A stretch of DNA of 9,666 nucleotides from Zoogloeaceae bacterium (GCA_031290535.1 JAITNI010000334.1:1-9666); one strand, 5' to 3'; numbered from the stretch's first letter, positions 1-6,282 are shown. Translations and numbers: made by a program. Notes: generated by a model from the sequence alone, not told the origin.

Positions 1-773
1 CCGTCGATGGGGCCGTAGTAGCGAAAGCCGAATTCCTCAAACAGGGTGCCGGGCGAGACGATGCCCTTGACGTGCTCCTCGGCGCGGCGGGCGAGTTCCA
101 GCAGTGGCGGCGCGAAGCCGAGCATGTGCCGTCCGGCCTTGCGGGCGACATTGACGGTTTTGCCGGACATGATGCGGGTGAGGATATTGTTCAGCGCGCC
201 GACGGGCGGCGAGATGGACATTTCGTTGTCATTCAAGATCACCAGCAAATCCGTATCGGCCACGCCACCATTGTTGAGCGCCTCAAAAGCCATGCCAGCG
301 GACATCGCGCCATCGCCGATGACGGCCACCACCTTTTTTTCCTCGCCCTTTTGCCGCGCCGCCAGCGCCATGCCGAGCGCGGCGGAAATGGAGGTGGAGG
401 AATGGCCGACGCCAAAGGCGTCGTATTCGGATTCGTCACGGCGGGGAAAGCCGGAAATGCCGTCCTTCATCCTGAGCCGCGCCATGCCCTGCCGCCGTCC
501 GGTGAGAATCTTGTGCGCGTAGCTCTGGTGGCCAACATCCCAGATCAGGCGGTCTTCCGGGGTGTTGAAAATGTAATGCAGGGCGATGGCCAGTTCCACC
601 GTGCCGAGGTTGGAGGAGAGATGGCCGCCGGTCTGCGAAATGGAATCCACCATGAAATGCCGCAATTCTTCAGCCAGCAGCGGCAATGCTTCGCGGGAGA
701 GGCGGCGCAGGTCGGCAGGGGAGGCCAGGGTATCCAGCAGGGGCGTCGGCGCGGGGGAGGAGAAAGGGGGCAT
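1..773 (-). CDS. dxs: 1-deoxy-D-xylulose-5-phosphate synthase, N-terminal part (runs off left edge)
   Basis: Thiamine-diphosphate enzyme that condenses pyruvate and glyceraldehyde 3-phosphate into DXP, the first step of the cytosolic MEP isoprenoid pathway. The frame is open from the ATG at 773 to the window edge, giving 257 residues of a protein usually about 620 long. Visible landmarks: [10 protein letters not shown] (residues 48-57, conserved His51), [13 protein letters not shown] (81-93), the [11 protein letters not shown] stretch (120-130), and the ThDP/Mg motif GDGAMSAG (153-160) with its partner LNDNEMSIS (180-188; Asp154 and Asn181 as metal ligands). The C-terminal catalytic and transketolase-like domains are outside the window. 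The start lies 10 bases after the ispA stop with only a weak Shine-Dalgarno (CGGA), so it is probably co-transcribed with ispA. Family assignment is secure from the motif order. Confidence 0.97.
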   Translation of the reverse strand, partial: MPPFSSPAPTPLLDTLASPADLRRLSREALPLLAEELRHFMVDSISQTGGHLSSNLGTVELAIALHYIFNTPEDRLIWDVGHQSYAHKILTGRRQGMARLRMKDGISGFPRRDESEYDAFGVGHSSTSISAALGMALAARQKGEEKKVVAVIGDGAMSAGMAFEALNNGGVADTDLLVILNDNEMSISPPVGALNNILTRIMSGKTVNVARKAGRHMLGFAPPLLELARRAEEHVKGIVSPGTLFEEFGFRYYGPID

Positions 774-783
774 CGTGATTCCG

Positions 784-1713
784 TCAGAAGGGGCGATGGC
801 AGATAAAATCCGTCAGTTCGGTCAGCCGCGCTGCCCGGGGGCCAAAACCGGCGAGCGCGGCGAGTGCTTCCGCTTTGAGTTCTTCGGCATAACGCCGCGC
901 CCCGGAAAGACCCAGAAGGCTCACGTAGGTGGGTTTGTCGGCGGCTTCGTCCTTGCCCGCCGTCTTGCCGAGTGTACTGGTGCTCGCGGTGCAGTCGAGC
1001 ACATCATCGACCACCTGAAACAGAAGACCGGCGCGTTTGGCGAATTCATCCAGCCGCGCCTGTTCCGCCGCAGCCAGCGCCTCACCACACAACGCGCCCA
1101 ACAACACGGCAGCGCGAATCAGCGCCCCGGTTTTGAGGGCGTGCATCAATTCTTGCTCCGGCTGGCTCAAGGGCTGACCCACAGAGGCCAGATCAATGGC
1201 CTGCCCGCCCGCCATGCCCAAAGAACCGCTGGCGTGGGCGAGCAGGGCGAGCATTTTGAGTTGCCGGACGGGTTCGCTGAGACCCGGACGCGAAAGAAGC
1301 GCAAAGGCCAGCGTTTGCAAGGCGTCGCCCGCCAAAAGCGCGGTGGCTTCGTCATATTCAATATGGCAGGTAGGACGCCCCCGGCGCAGGGTGTCGTTAT
1401 CCATTGCGGGCAGGTCGTCGTGAATCAGGGAGTAGGCGTGGATGAGTTCCACGGCAGAAGCCGCCACCCGCAGGCGCTCCGGCGGTGCGGCGCTCAATTC
1501 GCCCGCCGCGAAGGCCAGCAATGGACGCACCCGCTTGCCGCCGCCCAGCACAGCGTAGCGCATGGCCTGATGCAGCCGTTGCGGAATGCTTTGGGCGGCA
1601 GGCAGGTGTGCATCCAGCGCCGTTTCCATCTGCGCCTGCACCGCCAGCATCCAGTGCTGAAAATCGCCCCCGGCGGGCAGCGGAGCGGGTAGGACGTCGT
1701 GAGCGGCATTCAT
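784..1713 (-). CDS. ispA: Farnesyl diphosphate synthase (geranyltranstransferase)
   Basis: Chain-elongating trans-prenyltransferase that adds IPP to DMAPP and GPP to give (2E,6E)-farnesyl diphosphate, precursor of quinone side chains and undecaprenyl carrier. 309 residues, slightly longer than the ~300 usual for bacterial IspA. Visible: GGGKRVRP (57-64, substrate-binding Lys/Arg), first aspartate-rich motif DDLPAMD (99-105), GDALQ (129-133), GGQAIDL (169-175), KTG (194-196), second aspartate-rich motif DDVLD (236-240), and LGKTAGKD (248-255). The HAYSLIH segment before the first Asp motif fits an FPP-type rather than a long-chain synthase. The frame stays open upstream to 1803, but the ATG at 1713 is chosen because it has AGAGG upstream, matches the family start, and overlaps the xseB stop as ATGA, which suggests translational coupling. 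The dxs gene follows 10 bases downstream, so supplier and user of isoprenoid precursors share one operon. Confidence 0.96.
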   Translation of the reverse strand: MNAAHDVLPAPLPAGGDFQHWMLAVQAQMETALDAHLPAAQSIPQRLHQAMRYAVLGGGKRVRPLLAFAAGELSAAPPERLRVAASAVELIHAYSLIHDDLPAMDNDTLRRGRPTCHIEYDEATALLAGDALQTLAFALLSRPGLSEPVRQLKMLALLAHASGSLGMAGGQAIDLASVGQPLSQPEQELMHALKTGALIRAAVLLGALCGEALAAAEQARLDEFAKRAGLLFQVVDDVLDCTASTSTLGKTAGKDEAADKPTYVSLLGLSGARRYAEELKAEALAALAGFGPRAARLTELTDFICHRPF

Positions 1714-1961
1714 GAACGCGCCTCTTCGGGGTTCCAGTCTTTGGCCTGACCCGCCTCCATGATCTGAATTTTCTGCTCCGCTGCGGCCAGTTGCCCCCGG
1801 CAATGGGCAAGCAGCGCCATGCCGCGCTGATAGGCGTCAATGGACGCTTCCAGCTCCAGCTTGCCGCCTTCCATGACTTGAAGCAGGGTTTCCAGCTCCA
1901 GCAATGCGGTTTCAAATTTCAGATCGCCGGGCAGCGGGGCGACGGATTTTGGTCTGGGCAT
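1710..1961 (-). CDS. xseB: Exodeoxyribonuclease VII small subunit
   Basis: Small subunit of exonuclease VII, which with XseA degrades single-stranded DNA in the cytoplasm. 83 residues, typical for XseB. Recognised by the helical-hairpin pattern FETALLELETLLQVMEGG (16-33), then LELEASIDAYQRGMALLAHC (35-54) and the tail QLAAAEQKIQIME, a short helical protein with heptad-like leucines. A TTG at 1988 in the same frame would give 92 residues, but that codon overlaps the promoter -10 box; the ATG at 1961 fits both family starts and a leader of about 20 bases. A clear Shine-Dalgarno is lacking. The stop TGA overlaps the ispA start (ATGA). The large subunit xseA is not in the window, as is common. 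Confidence 0.93.
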   Translation of the reverse strand: MPRPKSVAPLPGDLKFETALLELETLLQVMEGGKLELEASIDAYQRGMALLAHCRGQLAAAEQKIQIMEAGQAKDWNPEEARS

Positions 1962-1987
1962 GAGGGAAATCACAATAGAAACAAACA

Positions 1988-2016
1988 AAAATACTGAATT
2001 AAACGCTTTTGGTCAA
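1988..2016 (-). promoter_or_regulatory. Sigma70-type promoter of the xseB-ispA-dxs operon
   Basis: On the minus strand TTGACC (2016-2011) is followed by a 17-base spacer and TATTTT (1993-1988). The -35 box matches 5 of 6 consensus bases and the -10 box 4 of 6, at optimal spacing. Transcription would start near 1980, leaving about 20 bases before the xseB ATG at 1961. Seen in sequence only; no regulator site was recognised next to it. Confidence 0.72.
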
Positions 2017-2176
2017 ATATTGTCTGAACCACATTTTTGGCGAGCATTTTCGCGCCTTCCAAAAAGCACATCCGCCCCCGCTGATTGTCGGTGCCGGACA
2101 AGGCCGCAGGCCGCTATTTATCCCGAACCTGTGGAAAAGCGAACTTCCCTCGCCCCTCAATCCCTTCGTTCCAAGG

Positions 2177-2182
2177 TACAAT
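2177..2182 (+). promoter_or_regulatory. Possible -10 box for the Rieske oxygenase gene
   Basis: TACAAT in the context GGTACAATCC resembles a beta/gamma-proteobacterial -10 element, 55 bases before the ATG at 2237. No convincing -35 hexamer lies 16-18 bases upstream, so this is only a candidate; an activator-dependent promoter would look like this. Confidence 0.3.
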
Positions 2183-2236
2183 CCCCCACTTCTTTTTCCC
2201 GGCCAGGTTTTGGCCGCAGACCGTTGGAGGTGTGGA

Positions 2237-3361
2237 ATGACCGACATAGCGACCCTGTCCCGGTTGACCCCCGCAGTTTCCCAACTGCCGGTGGACTGGT
2301 ATTTTGACGAAAGCATTTTTGCGCTGGAGAAAAAACACCTCTTCGATGCCGGCCCCGGCTATGTCGGCCATCAGCTCATGGCTCCGGCGGCGGGCGATTA
2401 TCGCTCGCTGGAATGGTTCGATCACGGCAAGCTCCTCCTGAATCACGCGGGCGAACACTGGCAAATGTCCAATGTCTGCCGCCATCGGCAGGCCATCATG
2501 TTGCAGGGCGCGGGCAAACTGGAAGGCCAGATCGTCTGCCCCATCCACCGCTGGACTTACGATACCGGCGGCGAACTGCTCGGCGCGCCGCATTTTCCCG
2601 GCAATCCCTGTCTGAATCTGGACAAGGCGAAGCTGGAAAACTGGCATGGCCTGCTCTTCAGGGGGCCGCGTTCCGCAAAGAATGACCTCGCCGGAATGCA
2701 GGTCGCCAGCGCCTTTGATTTCTCCGGCTACAAGCTCGACAAGGTGGTGATGCACGAATGCCAGTACAACTGGAAAACCTTCATTGAGGTGTATCTGGAG
2801 GATTACCACGTTGTGCCCTATCACCCCGGTCTGGGCAATTTTGTCACCTGCGACGACCTTTCCTGGCAGTTTGCTGAATGGTATTCCGTGCAGAAAGTGG
2901 GCATCACCCCGCTTTTGAAATCCGGTTCCGCCGTCTATGAGCGCTGGCAGAAGGTGGTGCGTGAATACTACGGCGATCGGGGCCAGACGCCGCCGCAGGG
3001 TGCGGTGTGGCTGACCTACTACCCCAACATCATGGTAGAGTGGTATCCGCATGTGCTGGTGGTTTCCACCCTCGTGCCGCAGGGGTCGCACAAGACCCTG
3101 AATGTGGTGGAATTTTACTATCCCGAAGAAATCGCGCATTTCGAGCGCGAGTTCATCGAGGCCGAGCAGGCCGCCTACATGGAAACCGCCATTGAGGACG
3201 ACGACATCGGCGAGCGCATGGACAGAGGCCGCATGGCACTCGAAGCCCAGGGCAAAAATGAGGTCGGGCCGTACCAGTCGCCGATGGAAGACGGAATGCG
3301 GCATTTTCACGAGTTCTATCGCCGCCTGCTGGAACCCGCCATTCTGGCCGCCCGCCGCTGA
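2237..3361 (+). CDS. Rieske non-heme iron oxygenase, alpha subunit type
   Basis: Rieske [2Fe-2S] mononuclear-iron oxygenase of the ring-hydroxylating / choline-monooxygenase-like superfamily (COG4638 type); substrate unknown. 374 residues. The N-terminal Rieske domain (about 40-145) has the cluster ligands C81-R-H83 and C101-P-I-H104. The catalytic domain has NWKTFIE (178-184) and EDYHVVPYH, giving His191 and His196 as two ligands of the catalytic iron; an Asp in the EDDD run (320-323) is the likely third. The ATG at 2237 has a strong GGAGG six bases upstream. The frame is open back to 2009, but that part overlaps the divergent promoter and does not resemble the family. No reductase or ferredoxin is adjacent, so electrons must come from elsewhere. 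It stands alone, divergent to xseB-ispA-dxs; that neighbourhood is familiar to me from Betaproteobacteria (memory, not checked). Family assignment is firm, function open. Confidence 0.93.
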   Translation: MTDIATLSRLTPAVSQLPVDWYFDESIFALEKKHLFDAGPGYVGHQLMAPAAGDYRSLEWFDHGKLLLNHAGEHWQMSNVCRHRQAIMLQGAGKLEGQIVCPIHRWTYDTGGELLGAPHFPGNPCLNLDKAKLENWHGLLFRGPRSAKNDLAGMQVASAFDFSGYKLDKVVMHECQYNWKTFIEVYLEDYHVVPYHPGLGNFVTCDDLSWQFAEWYSVQKVGITPLLKSGSAVYERWQKVVREYYGDRGQTPPQGAVWLTYYPNIMVEWYPHVLVVSTLVPQGSHKTLNVVEFYYPEEIAHFEREFIEAEQAAYMETAIEDDDIGERMDRGRMALEAQGKNEVGPYQSPMEDGMRHFHEFYRRLLEPAILAARR

Positions 3362-3435
3362 AGGCGCAGCGCGAATGCCAGACCCAATACAGCGCCGGAA
3401 AAAACCGTCGATTTTGTTGGGTTCGTTGTTTGCCT

Positions 3436-3463
3436 CAGGGCAATCGCATGAATTTCCTTGTCA
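3436..3463 (-). repeat. 28-base dispersed repeat, copy A
   Basis: Matches positions 5972-5999 in the same orientation at 23 of 28 bases, and all five differences are transitions. The plus-strand core is CATGAATYTCCTTGTYA. Read on the minus strand it looks like a ribosome-binding site plus start (ACAAGGAAATTCATG), followed by only four codons before a stop (ATG CGA TTG CCC TGA). Function unknown; it may be a fragment of a mobile element or of an old gene start. Confidence 0.55.
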
Positions 3464-3604
3464 TTGATTCTTTGTCACCAAGCCATCTTTAGGGAGCCGC
3501 TTACTTGAACAAGGCCAAGCGGTTCCAGAGGGGGCGTCCTCCCTACAAGGCCGAAAGTCGCAGGCTGGTCTCGCGCAGCGAGATTCGGCGCAGCCCGAAC
3601 ACAA

Positions 3605-3629
3605 GGGGGGATTGAGGGGGGTTTGGGGG
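3605..3629 (+). other. G-rich tract, possible quadruplex former
   Basis: Three runs of 6, 6 and 5 G separated by ATTGA and TTT. This lies in gene-free DNA between the Rieske gene and the REP-like element. Folding is inference only; a dispersed repeat with C-rich complement is an equally good reading. Confidence 0.4.
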
Positions 3630-3701
3630 CGTTCAGATTGCCACCGCCGCAAAACCCCTCTTGCACCCTTCTCCTTGTCAGGTAAGGATGGAAAGGCAGG
3701 G

Positions 3702-3745
3702 TTCGACAGGCTCACCCTGAACGGAAAATTATGGGAACAGCGATA
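3702..3745 (+). repeat. REP-like element plus 18-base block, copy 1
   Basis: TTCGACAGGCTCA (3702-3714), then CCTGAACGG, then ATTATGGGAACAGCGATA (3728-3745). The same two blocks in the same order occur on the minus strand at 6049-5998 (12 of 13 and 17 of 18 identical). The first block resembles the widespread proteobacterial intergenic motif TTCGACAGGCTCAGGGCGAA, by memory. The second block extends the match beyond the usual REP core. Confidence 0.7.
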
Positions 3746-4002
3746 TTTACGGGATGGACGGGAGGGAAATGCGGGTTAATTCCCGGATGGACAAACAACG
3801 CCCATAAAAAAACCGCCCCGAAAGGCGGTTTTTGCAAGCGGGCGCGAAAAACTCTGCGTACTGCGCGACGGCGGCGGGCGATGACGCCCATCAGCCCCAG
3901 ACTGGCCAGCAGCAGGGCATAGGTTTCCAGTTCGGGAACGGCGGGCGTGGGCGTGCCGAATACAAACTGGGTGGCAACCAGTTGGGTGGTACGAGTAGAC
4001 AC
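3712..4002 (-). pseudogene. Orphan PEP-CTERM sorting tail (gene remnant)
   Basis: The frame encodes VPELETYALLLASLGLMG followed by VIARRRR (residues 22-46, positions 3939-3865). This is the canonical PEP-CTERM triad: a VPEP-like signal (here VPEL), a hydrophobic helix, and an Arg cluster. PEP-CTERM proteins are exported and processed by exosortase EpsH/XrtA. Here there is no signal peptide and no mature domain, only about 20 residues before the motif. The frame does not stop after the Arg cluster but runs ~50 residues through the terminator hairpin into the REP-like repeat. The nominal start is a GTG without Shine-Dalgarno. The frame is continuous with the upstream transporter, separated from it by that gene's TAA. 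Best read as the 3' scrap of a PEP-CTERM gene that lost its body and stop codon. Motif recognition is strong, expression is doubtful. Confidence 0.72.
3806..3833 (-). terminator. Rho-independent terminator, possibly bidirectional
   Basis: Ten-base-pair stem AAAACCGCC-type (3808-3817 with 3824-3833), loop of six bases (CCGAAA), flanked by A and T runs on both sides. On the minus strand the stem is followed by seven T. It would end transcripts from the transporter, and probably was the terminator of the lost PEP-CTERM gene. Confidence 0.85.
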
Positions 4003-4017
4003 TAATCGCTGAAACCG

Positions 4018-5448
4018 TTACCGCCAGACAAACCAGCCAAACAAGGCCAGAACAAGGATGGACACCACGACCAGACAGAATCCGGCCTTGACCATTTCCT
4101 GTTGTTTGATGTACCCGGAACCGAAGACAATGGCGTTGGGCGGGGTGGCGACGGGGAGCATGAAGGCCATTGACGCGCCGATGCCGATCACCAGCGGCAG
4201 CAGGTGGGAAGGCATCCCCAGCGCTTCGCCGACTGTGCCGAAGAGGGGCACCATCAAGGCGGCGCTGGCGGTATTGCTGGTGAATTCGGTCAGCAGGATG
4301 ATGAACGCCGCCGCCGCGAGCAGGATGACGAGCCAGTGACCGTTGCCGATCAGATGGCTGATGGCCTCCGCCATGACGACGCTGGCGCCGGAATCTTTCA
4401 GGATGGCGCTCAAGGTCAGGCCGCCGCCGAAGAGGAGCAGCACGCCCCATTCCGTATTGACCTGAATCTGCTTCCAGGTGGCAACGCCCGTCACGCCGAT
4501 CAGAATCGCCGCGCCGATGGCGACCACGGAATCGAATTGCGCCACCTTTCCGAGCGCCTCGCTCAAGACACTGCTGAAAATCCAGCACAGCGCCGCCAGC
4601 AGAAAAATGCCAATGGTGACGACGCGCGGTTGCGTCCAGATAAAGTCGTAATCCTGCACTTTGATGTGATGTTTGAGGTTGGGGCGAAACACCAGATACA
4701 GCACGCCGATCATCAGGGGCAGCATGACGATCATCACTGGCAGGCCGAATTTCATCCAGCCCATGAAATCCAGCCCCAGATGTGCGGCGGCGATGGCGTT
4801 CGGCGGACTGCCGACCAGGGTGCCGAGGCCGCCGATACTGGCGCTGTAGGCCACGCCGAGGAGCAGGAAGATGAAAGTGCCATGTTCCTTTTCCCGATCC
4901 AGATTGCCAAGAATGCCCAACGAGAGGGGGAGCATCATGGCGGCGGTGGCGGTGTTGCTGATCCACATCGACAGTCCGGCGGTTGCCAGAAAAAGCATGA
5001 TGGCCGCTGTGGCGAGCCGTCCCCGCGCCAGCCGCAACAGGCTGTTGGCGATGAAGCGGTCAATGCCCTGAATATGCAGGGCGGTGGCGAGCGCAAAACC
5101 GCCGAAGAAGAGAAAGATGGTTGGATCCGCGAAGCCGACGAGCGCCTTGTTCACATTCATCAACCCGAAAATCACCGCCAGAATTGGCACGAGCAAGGCC
5201 GTGATGGTGATGTGCACGGCTTCGGTGAGCCAAAGAACGCCGACAAAAAACAGAATGGACAAACCGGCGCTGGTTTGGGGTTCGTAAGGCAGAAACTTCA
5301 ACAAGGCCAGCATGACGACAATATCGGCCAGCAGGATGATGAATTCTTTTTTCTCCGCAATCCAGCCCCGCGACAGGGCGGGTTCCATGCTTTCCAGATT
5401 GTCGGCGTTCCCAATGCTGGCAACGCCGGAGGTTTCGGGGGGTGTCAT
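4018..5448 (-). CDS. DASS/SLC13-family sodium:dicarboxylate (anion) symporter
   Basis: Inner-membrane secondary transporter of the divalent anion:Na+ symporter family (CitT/SdcS/INDY type), probably importing C4-dicarboxylates or a related anion with sodium. 476 residues, a normal length, with about 11-12 hydrophobic segments beginning near residue 36. Both Na+-binding SNT motifs are intact: S164-N-T166 in MWISNTATAAMMLPL and S391-N-T393 in EFTSNTASAALMVPL. Each is followed by the repeat-related PPN element, GSPPNAIA (213-220) and TPPNAIVFGSG (435-445), which also fits the family's C-terminal signature. The ATG at 5448 has AAGGAA six bases upstream. The substrate cannot be told from the motifs. 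No sensor or regulator gene is nearby. It is the only intact gene between 3362 and 6325. A terminator hairpin lies just upstream of its start, and the PEP-CTERM remnant follows in frame after its TAA. Confidence 0.92.
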   Translation of the reverse strand: MTPPETSGVASIGNADNLESMEPALSRGWIAEKKEFIILLADIVVMLALLKFLPYEPQTSAGLSILFFVGVLWLTEAVHITITALLVPILAVIFGLMNVNKALVGFADPTIFLFFGGFALATALHIQGIDRFIANSLLRLARGRLATAAIMLFLATAGLSMWISNTATAAMMLPLSLGILGNLDREKEHGTFIFLLLGVAYSASIGGLGTLVGSPPNAIAAAHLGLDFMGWMKFGLPVMIVMLPLMIGVLYLVFRPNLKHHIKVQDYDFIWTQPRVVTIGIFLLAALCWIFSSVLSEALGKVAQFDSVVAIGAAILIGVTGVATWKQIQVNTEWGVLLLFGGGLTLSAILKDSGASVVMAEAISHLIGNGHWLVILLAAAAFIILLTEFTSNTASAALMVPLFGTVGEALGMPSHLLPLVIGIGASMAFMLPVATPPNAIVFGSGYIKQQEMVKAGFCLVVVSILVLALFGWFVWR

Positions 5449-5468
5449 ACGATTTTCCTTGGGGGGTT

Positions 5469-5493
5469 AAAAAACGGGCGCATTGTTGCGCCC
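5469..5493 (-). terminator. Rho-independent terminator of the metE remnant, inside the transporter leader
   Basis: On the minus strand GGGCGCA / TGCGCCC form a perfect seven-base-pair stem with an ACAA loop, followed by G and six T. It lies 10 bases past the metE stop and 27 bases before the transporter ATG. It most simply ends metE; because it also precedes the transporter, any transporter transcript starting upstream would have to pass it. Confidence 0.85.
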
Positions 5494-5503
5494 TGCTCCT
5501 TGC

Positions 5504-5862
5504 TTACGGCCTTGCGGATTCCCTAGTTTCCCGCAACTTCTTCGCCGCCGCAACCATATGACGCAACGCCGCTTCTGTTTCCGGCCAGTTGCGGGTTTTC
5601 AGGCCGCAATCGGGATTGACCCACAGGCGGTCGGCGGGAATCACCGCCAGCGCCTTGACGAGCAGGTTTTCGATTTCCGCCACGGCGTGCACACGCTGCG
5701 AATGAATGTCATAGACGCCGAGATCGATTTCGTTCGGATAATGAAAATCACCAAACCCTTTCAGCAATTCCATATCGGAACGGCTGATTTCGATGGTGAT
5801 GACGTCCGCGTCCATCGAAGCGATTTCGGGCAGGATGTCGTTGAATTACCCGAGTAGCACAT
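5504..5862 (-). pseudogene. metE: Cobalamin-independent methionine synthase, C-terminal remnant
   Basis: The frame from 5845 to the TAA at 5504-5506 encodes the MetE C-terminus: [47 protein letters not shown] and [18 protein letters not shown]. The Cys in NPDCGLKTR is one of the zinc ligands. MetE transfers the methyl group of 5-methyltetrahydrofolate triglutamate to homocysteine. Just upstream, ATG TGC TAC TCG (5862-5851) encodes MCYS, which in MetE is directly followed by E-F-N-D. Here GG-GT-AATTC stands where GGAATTC is expected: two extra bases shift the frame and create a TAA at 5848-5846. Upstream of 5862 I see no further MetE similarity, so about 85% of a ~760-residue enzyme is missing. 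The native terminator is retained. Non-functional as methionine synthase. Confidence 0.88.
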
Positions 5863-5971
5863 ATAAACCTGCGCCCAACGCGCTTTTCCGGCGCTTGGCG
5901 CGACACTGCTCATCGACGAAAATCAGAGCCGGTTTACACCGTATACGATTGGATAAAACAGTAGGCAAGGC

Positions 5972-5999
5972 CAAGGTAATCACATGAATCTCCTTGTTA
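5972..5999 (-). repeat. 28-base dispersed repeat, copy B
   Basis: Second copy of the repeat at 3436-3463, same orientation, 23 of 28 identical with transitions only. Here it directly abuts the 18-base block and REP-like element, so in this copy the three blocks form one contiguous unit on the minus strand. Its minus-strand reading is ACAAGGAGATTCATG followed at once by TGA. Confidence 0.55.
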
Positions 6000-6049
6000 T
6001 CACTGTTCCCATAATCATCCATCCGCCTGTTCGCCCTAAGCCTGTCGAA
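5998..6049 (-). repeat. REP-like element plus 18-base block, copy 2
   Basis: Minus strand: TTCGACAGGCTTA (6049-6037), GGGCGAACAGG, a short insert, then ATTATGGGAACAGTGATA (6015-5998). Inverted relative to the copy at 3702-3745. It differs from copy 1 by about eight extra bases between the blocks. It sits directly behind codon 12 of the transposase remnant. Confidence 0.7.
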
Positions 6050-6057
6050 GGGCAGGG

Positions 6058-6093
6058 CTTGGCGATGTCGATACCGAGATGAAAAGACGTCAT
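6058..6093 (-). mobile_element. N-terminal remnant of an IS110-family-like transposase
   Basis: An ATG at 6093 with AGGAG seven bases upstream begins MTSFHLGIDIAK. The GIDIAK stretch is the start of the RuvC-like DEDD domain of IS110/IS1111 transposases, with its first catalytic Asp. After Lys12 the sequence changes to the REP-like element and the frame continues meaninglessly for 25 codons to a TGA at 5983-5981. Only 12 codons are left, so the family call rests on one motif plus a proper ribosome-binding site; no element ends could be defined. Confidence 0.5.
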
Positions 6094-6282
6094 GTGAATG
6101 CTCCTGAAAGGTCTGGTTCTGAAAAGGACGGCAACAACGGGTTCCCGAAAGATCTACCTTGTGAATGCGGGCTACCGGCCAGGCCAAAGAGACTGTCCGA
6201 TCTTGCTTCGGAAAAAGAGCGGCGGCTGCAATATCTACAGAACGGGTTCAAGACCCAAGGGGCGCGCTGGCACACGCTCTGA

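Larger units (their letters stand above)
3362..3701. other. Non-coding stretch after the Rieske gene
   Basis: No credible gene on either strand: the open frames are short, lack Shine-Dalgarno sequences and have unusual composition (Pro, Arg and Ser rich). It holds the 28-base repeat copy at 3436, a G-rich tract at 3605-3629, a small inverted repeat CTCGC..GCGAG around 3570-3583, and ends at the REP-like element. No obvious Rho-independent terminator for the Rieske gene was found. Confidence 0.6.

Noticed and set aside
72..806. Long plus-strand open frame of 244 codons
   Set aside because: It is the antisense shadow of dxs, which has clear motifs on the minus strand; the predicted protein is Gly/Arg/His rich and matches no family I know.
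586..1692. Plus-strand open frame of 368 codons
   Set aside because: Antisense of ispA; GC-rich codon use on the true strand opens this frame. No ribosome-binding site or recognisable domain.
1962..1988. Extended XseB start at the TTG at 1988
   Set aside because: The codon overlaps the -10 box of the promoter and lacks a ribosome-binding site; the ATG at 1961 fits family length.
2114..3310. Minus-strand open frame of 398 codons over the Rieske gene
   Set aside because: Antisense shadow of a gene with intact metal ligands and a strong ribosome-binding site.
3461..3715. Minus-strand 84-codon frame as a small gene
   Set aside because: Pro/Cys/Arg-rich sequence with no Shine-Dalgarno; it spans the G-rich tract and starts inside the REP-like element.
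4204..5526. Plus-strand open frame of 440 codons over the transporter
   Set aside because: Composition is dominated by Gln, His, Asp and Gly, typical of the complement of a membrane protein gene; the minus strand encodes an intact symporter.
3436..6049. CRISPR array or phage attachment sites
   Set aside because: The repeats are few, imperfect, partly inverted and not regularly spaced; no cas genes, integrase or tRNA is present.
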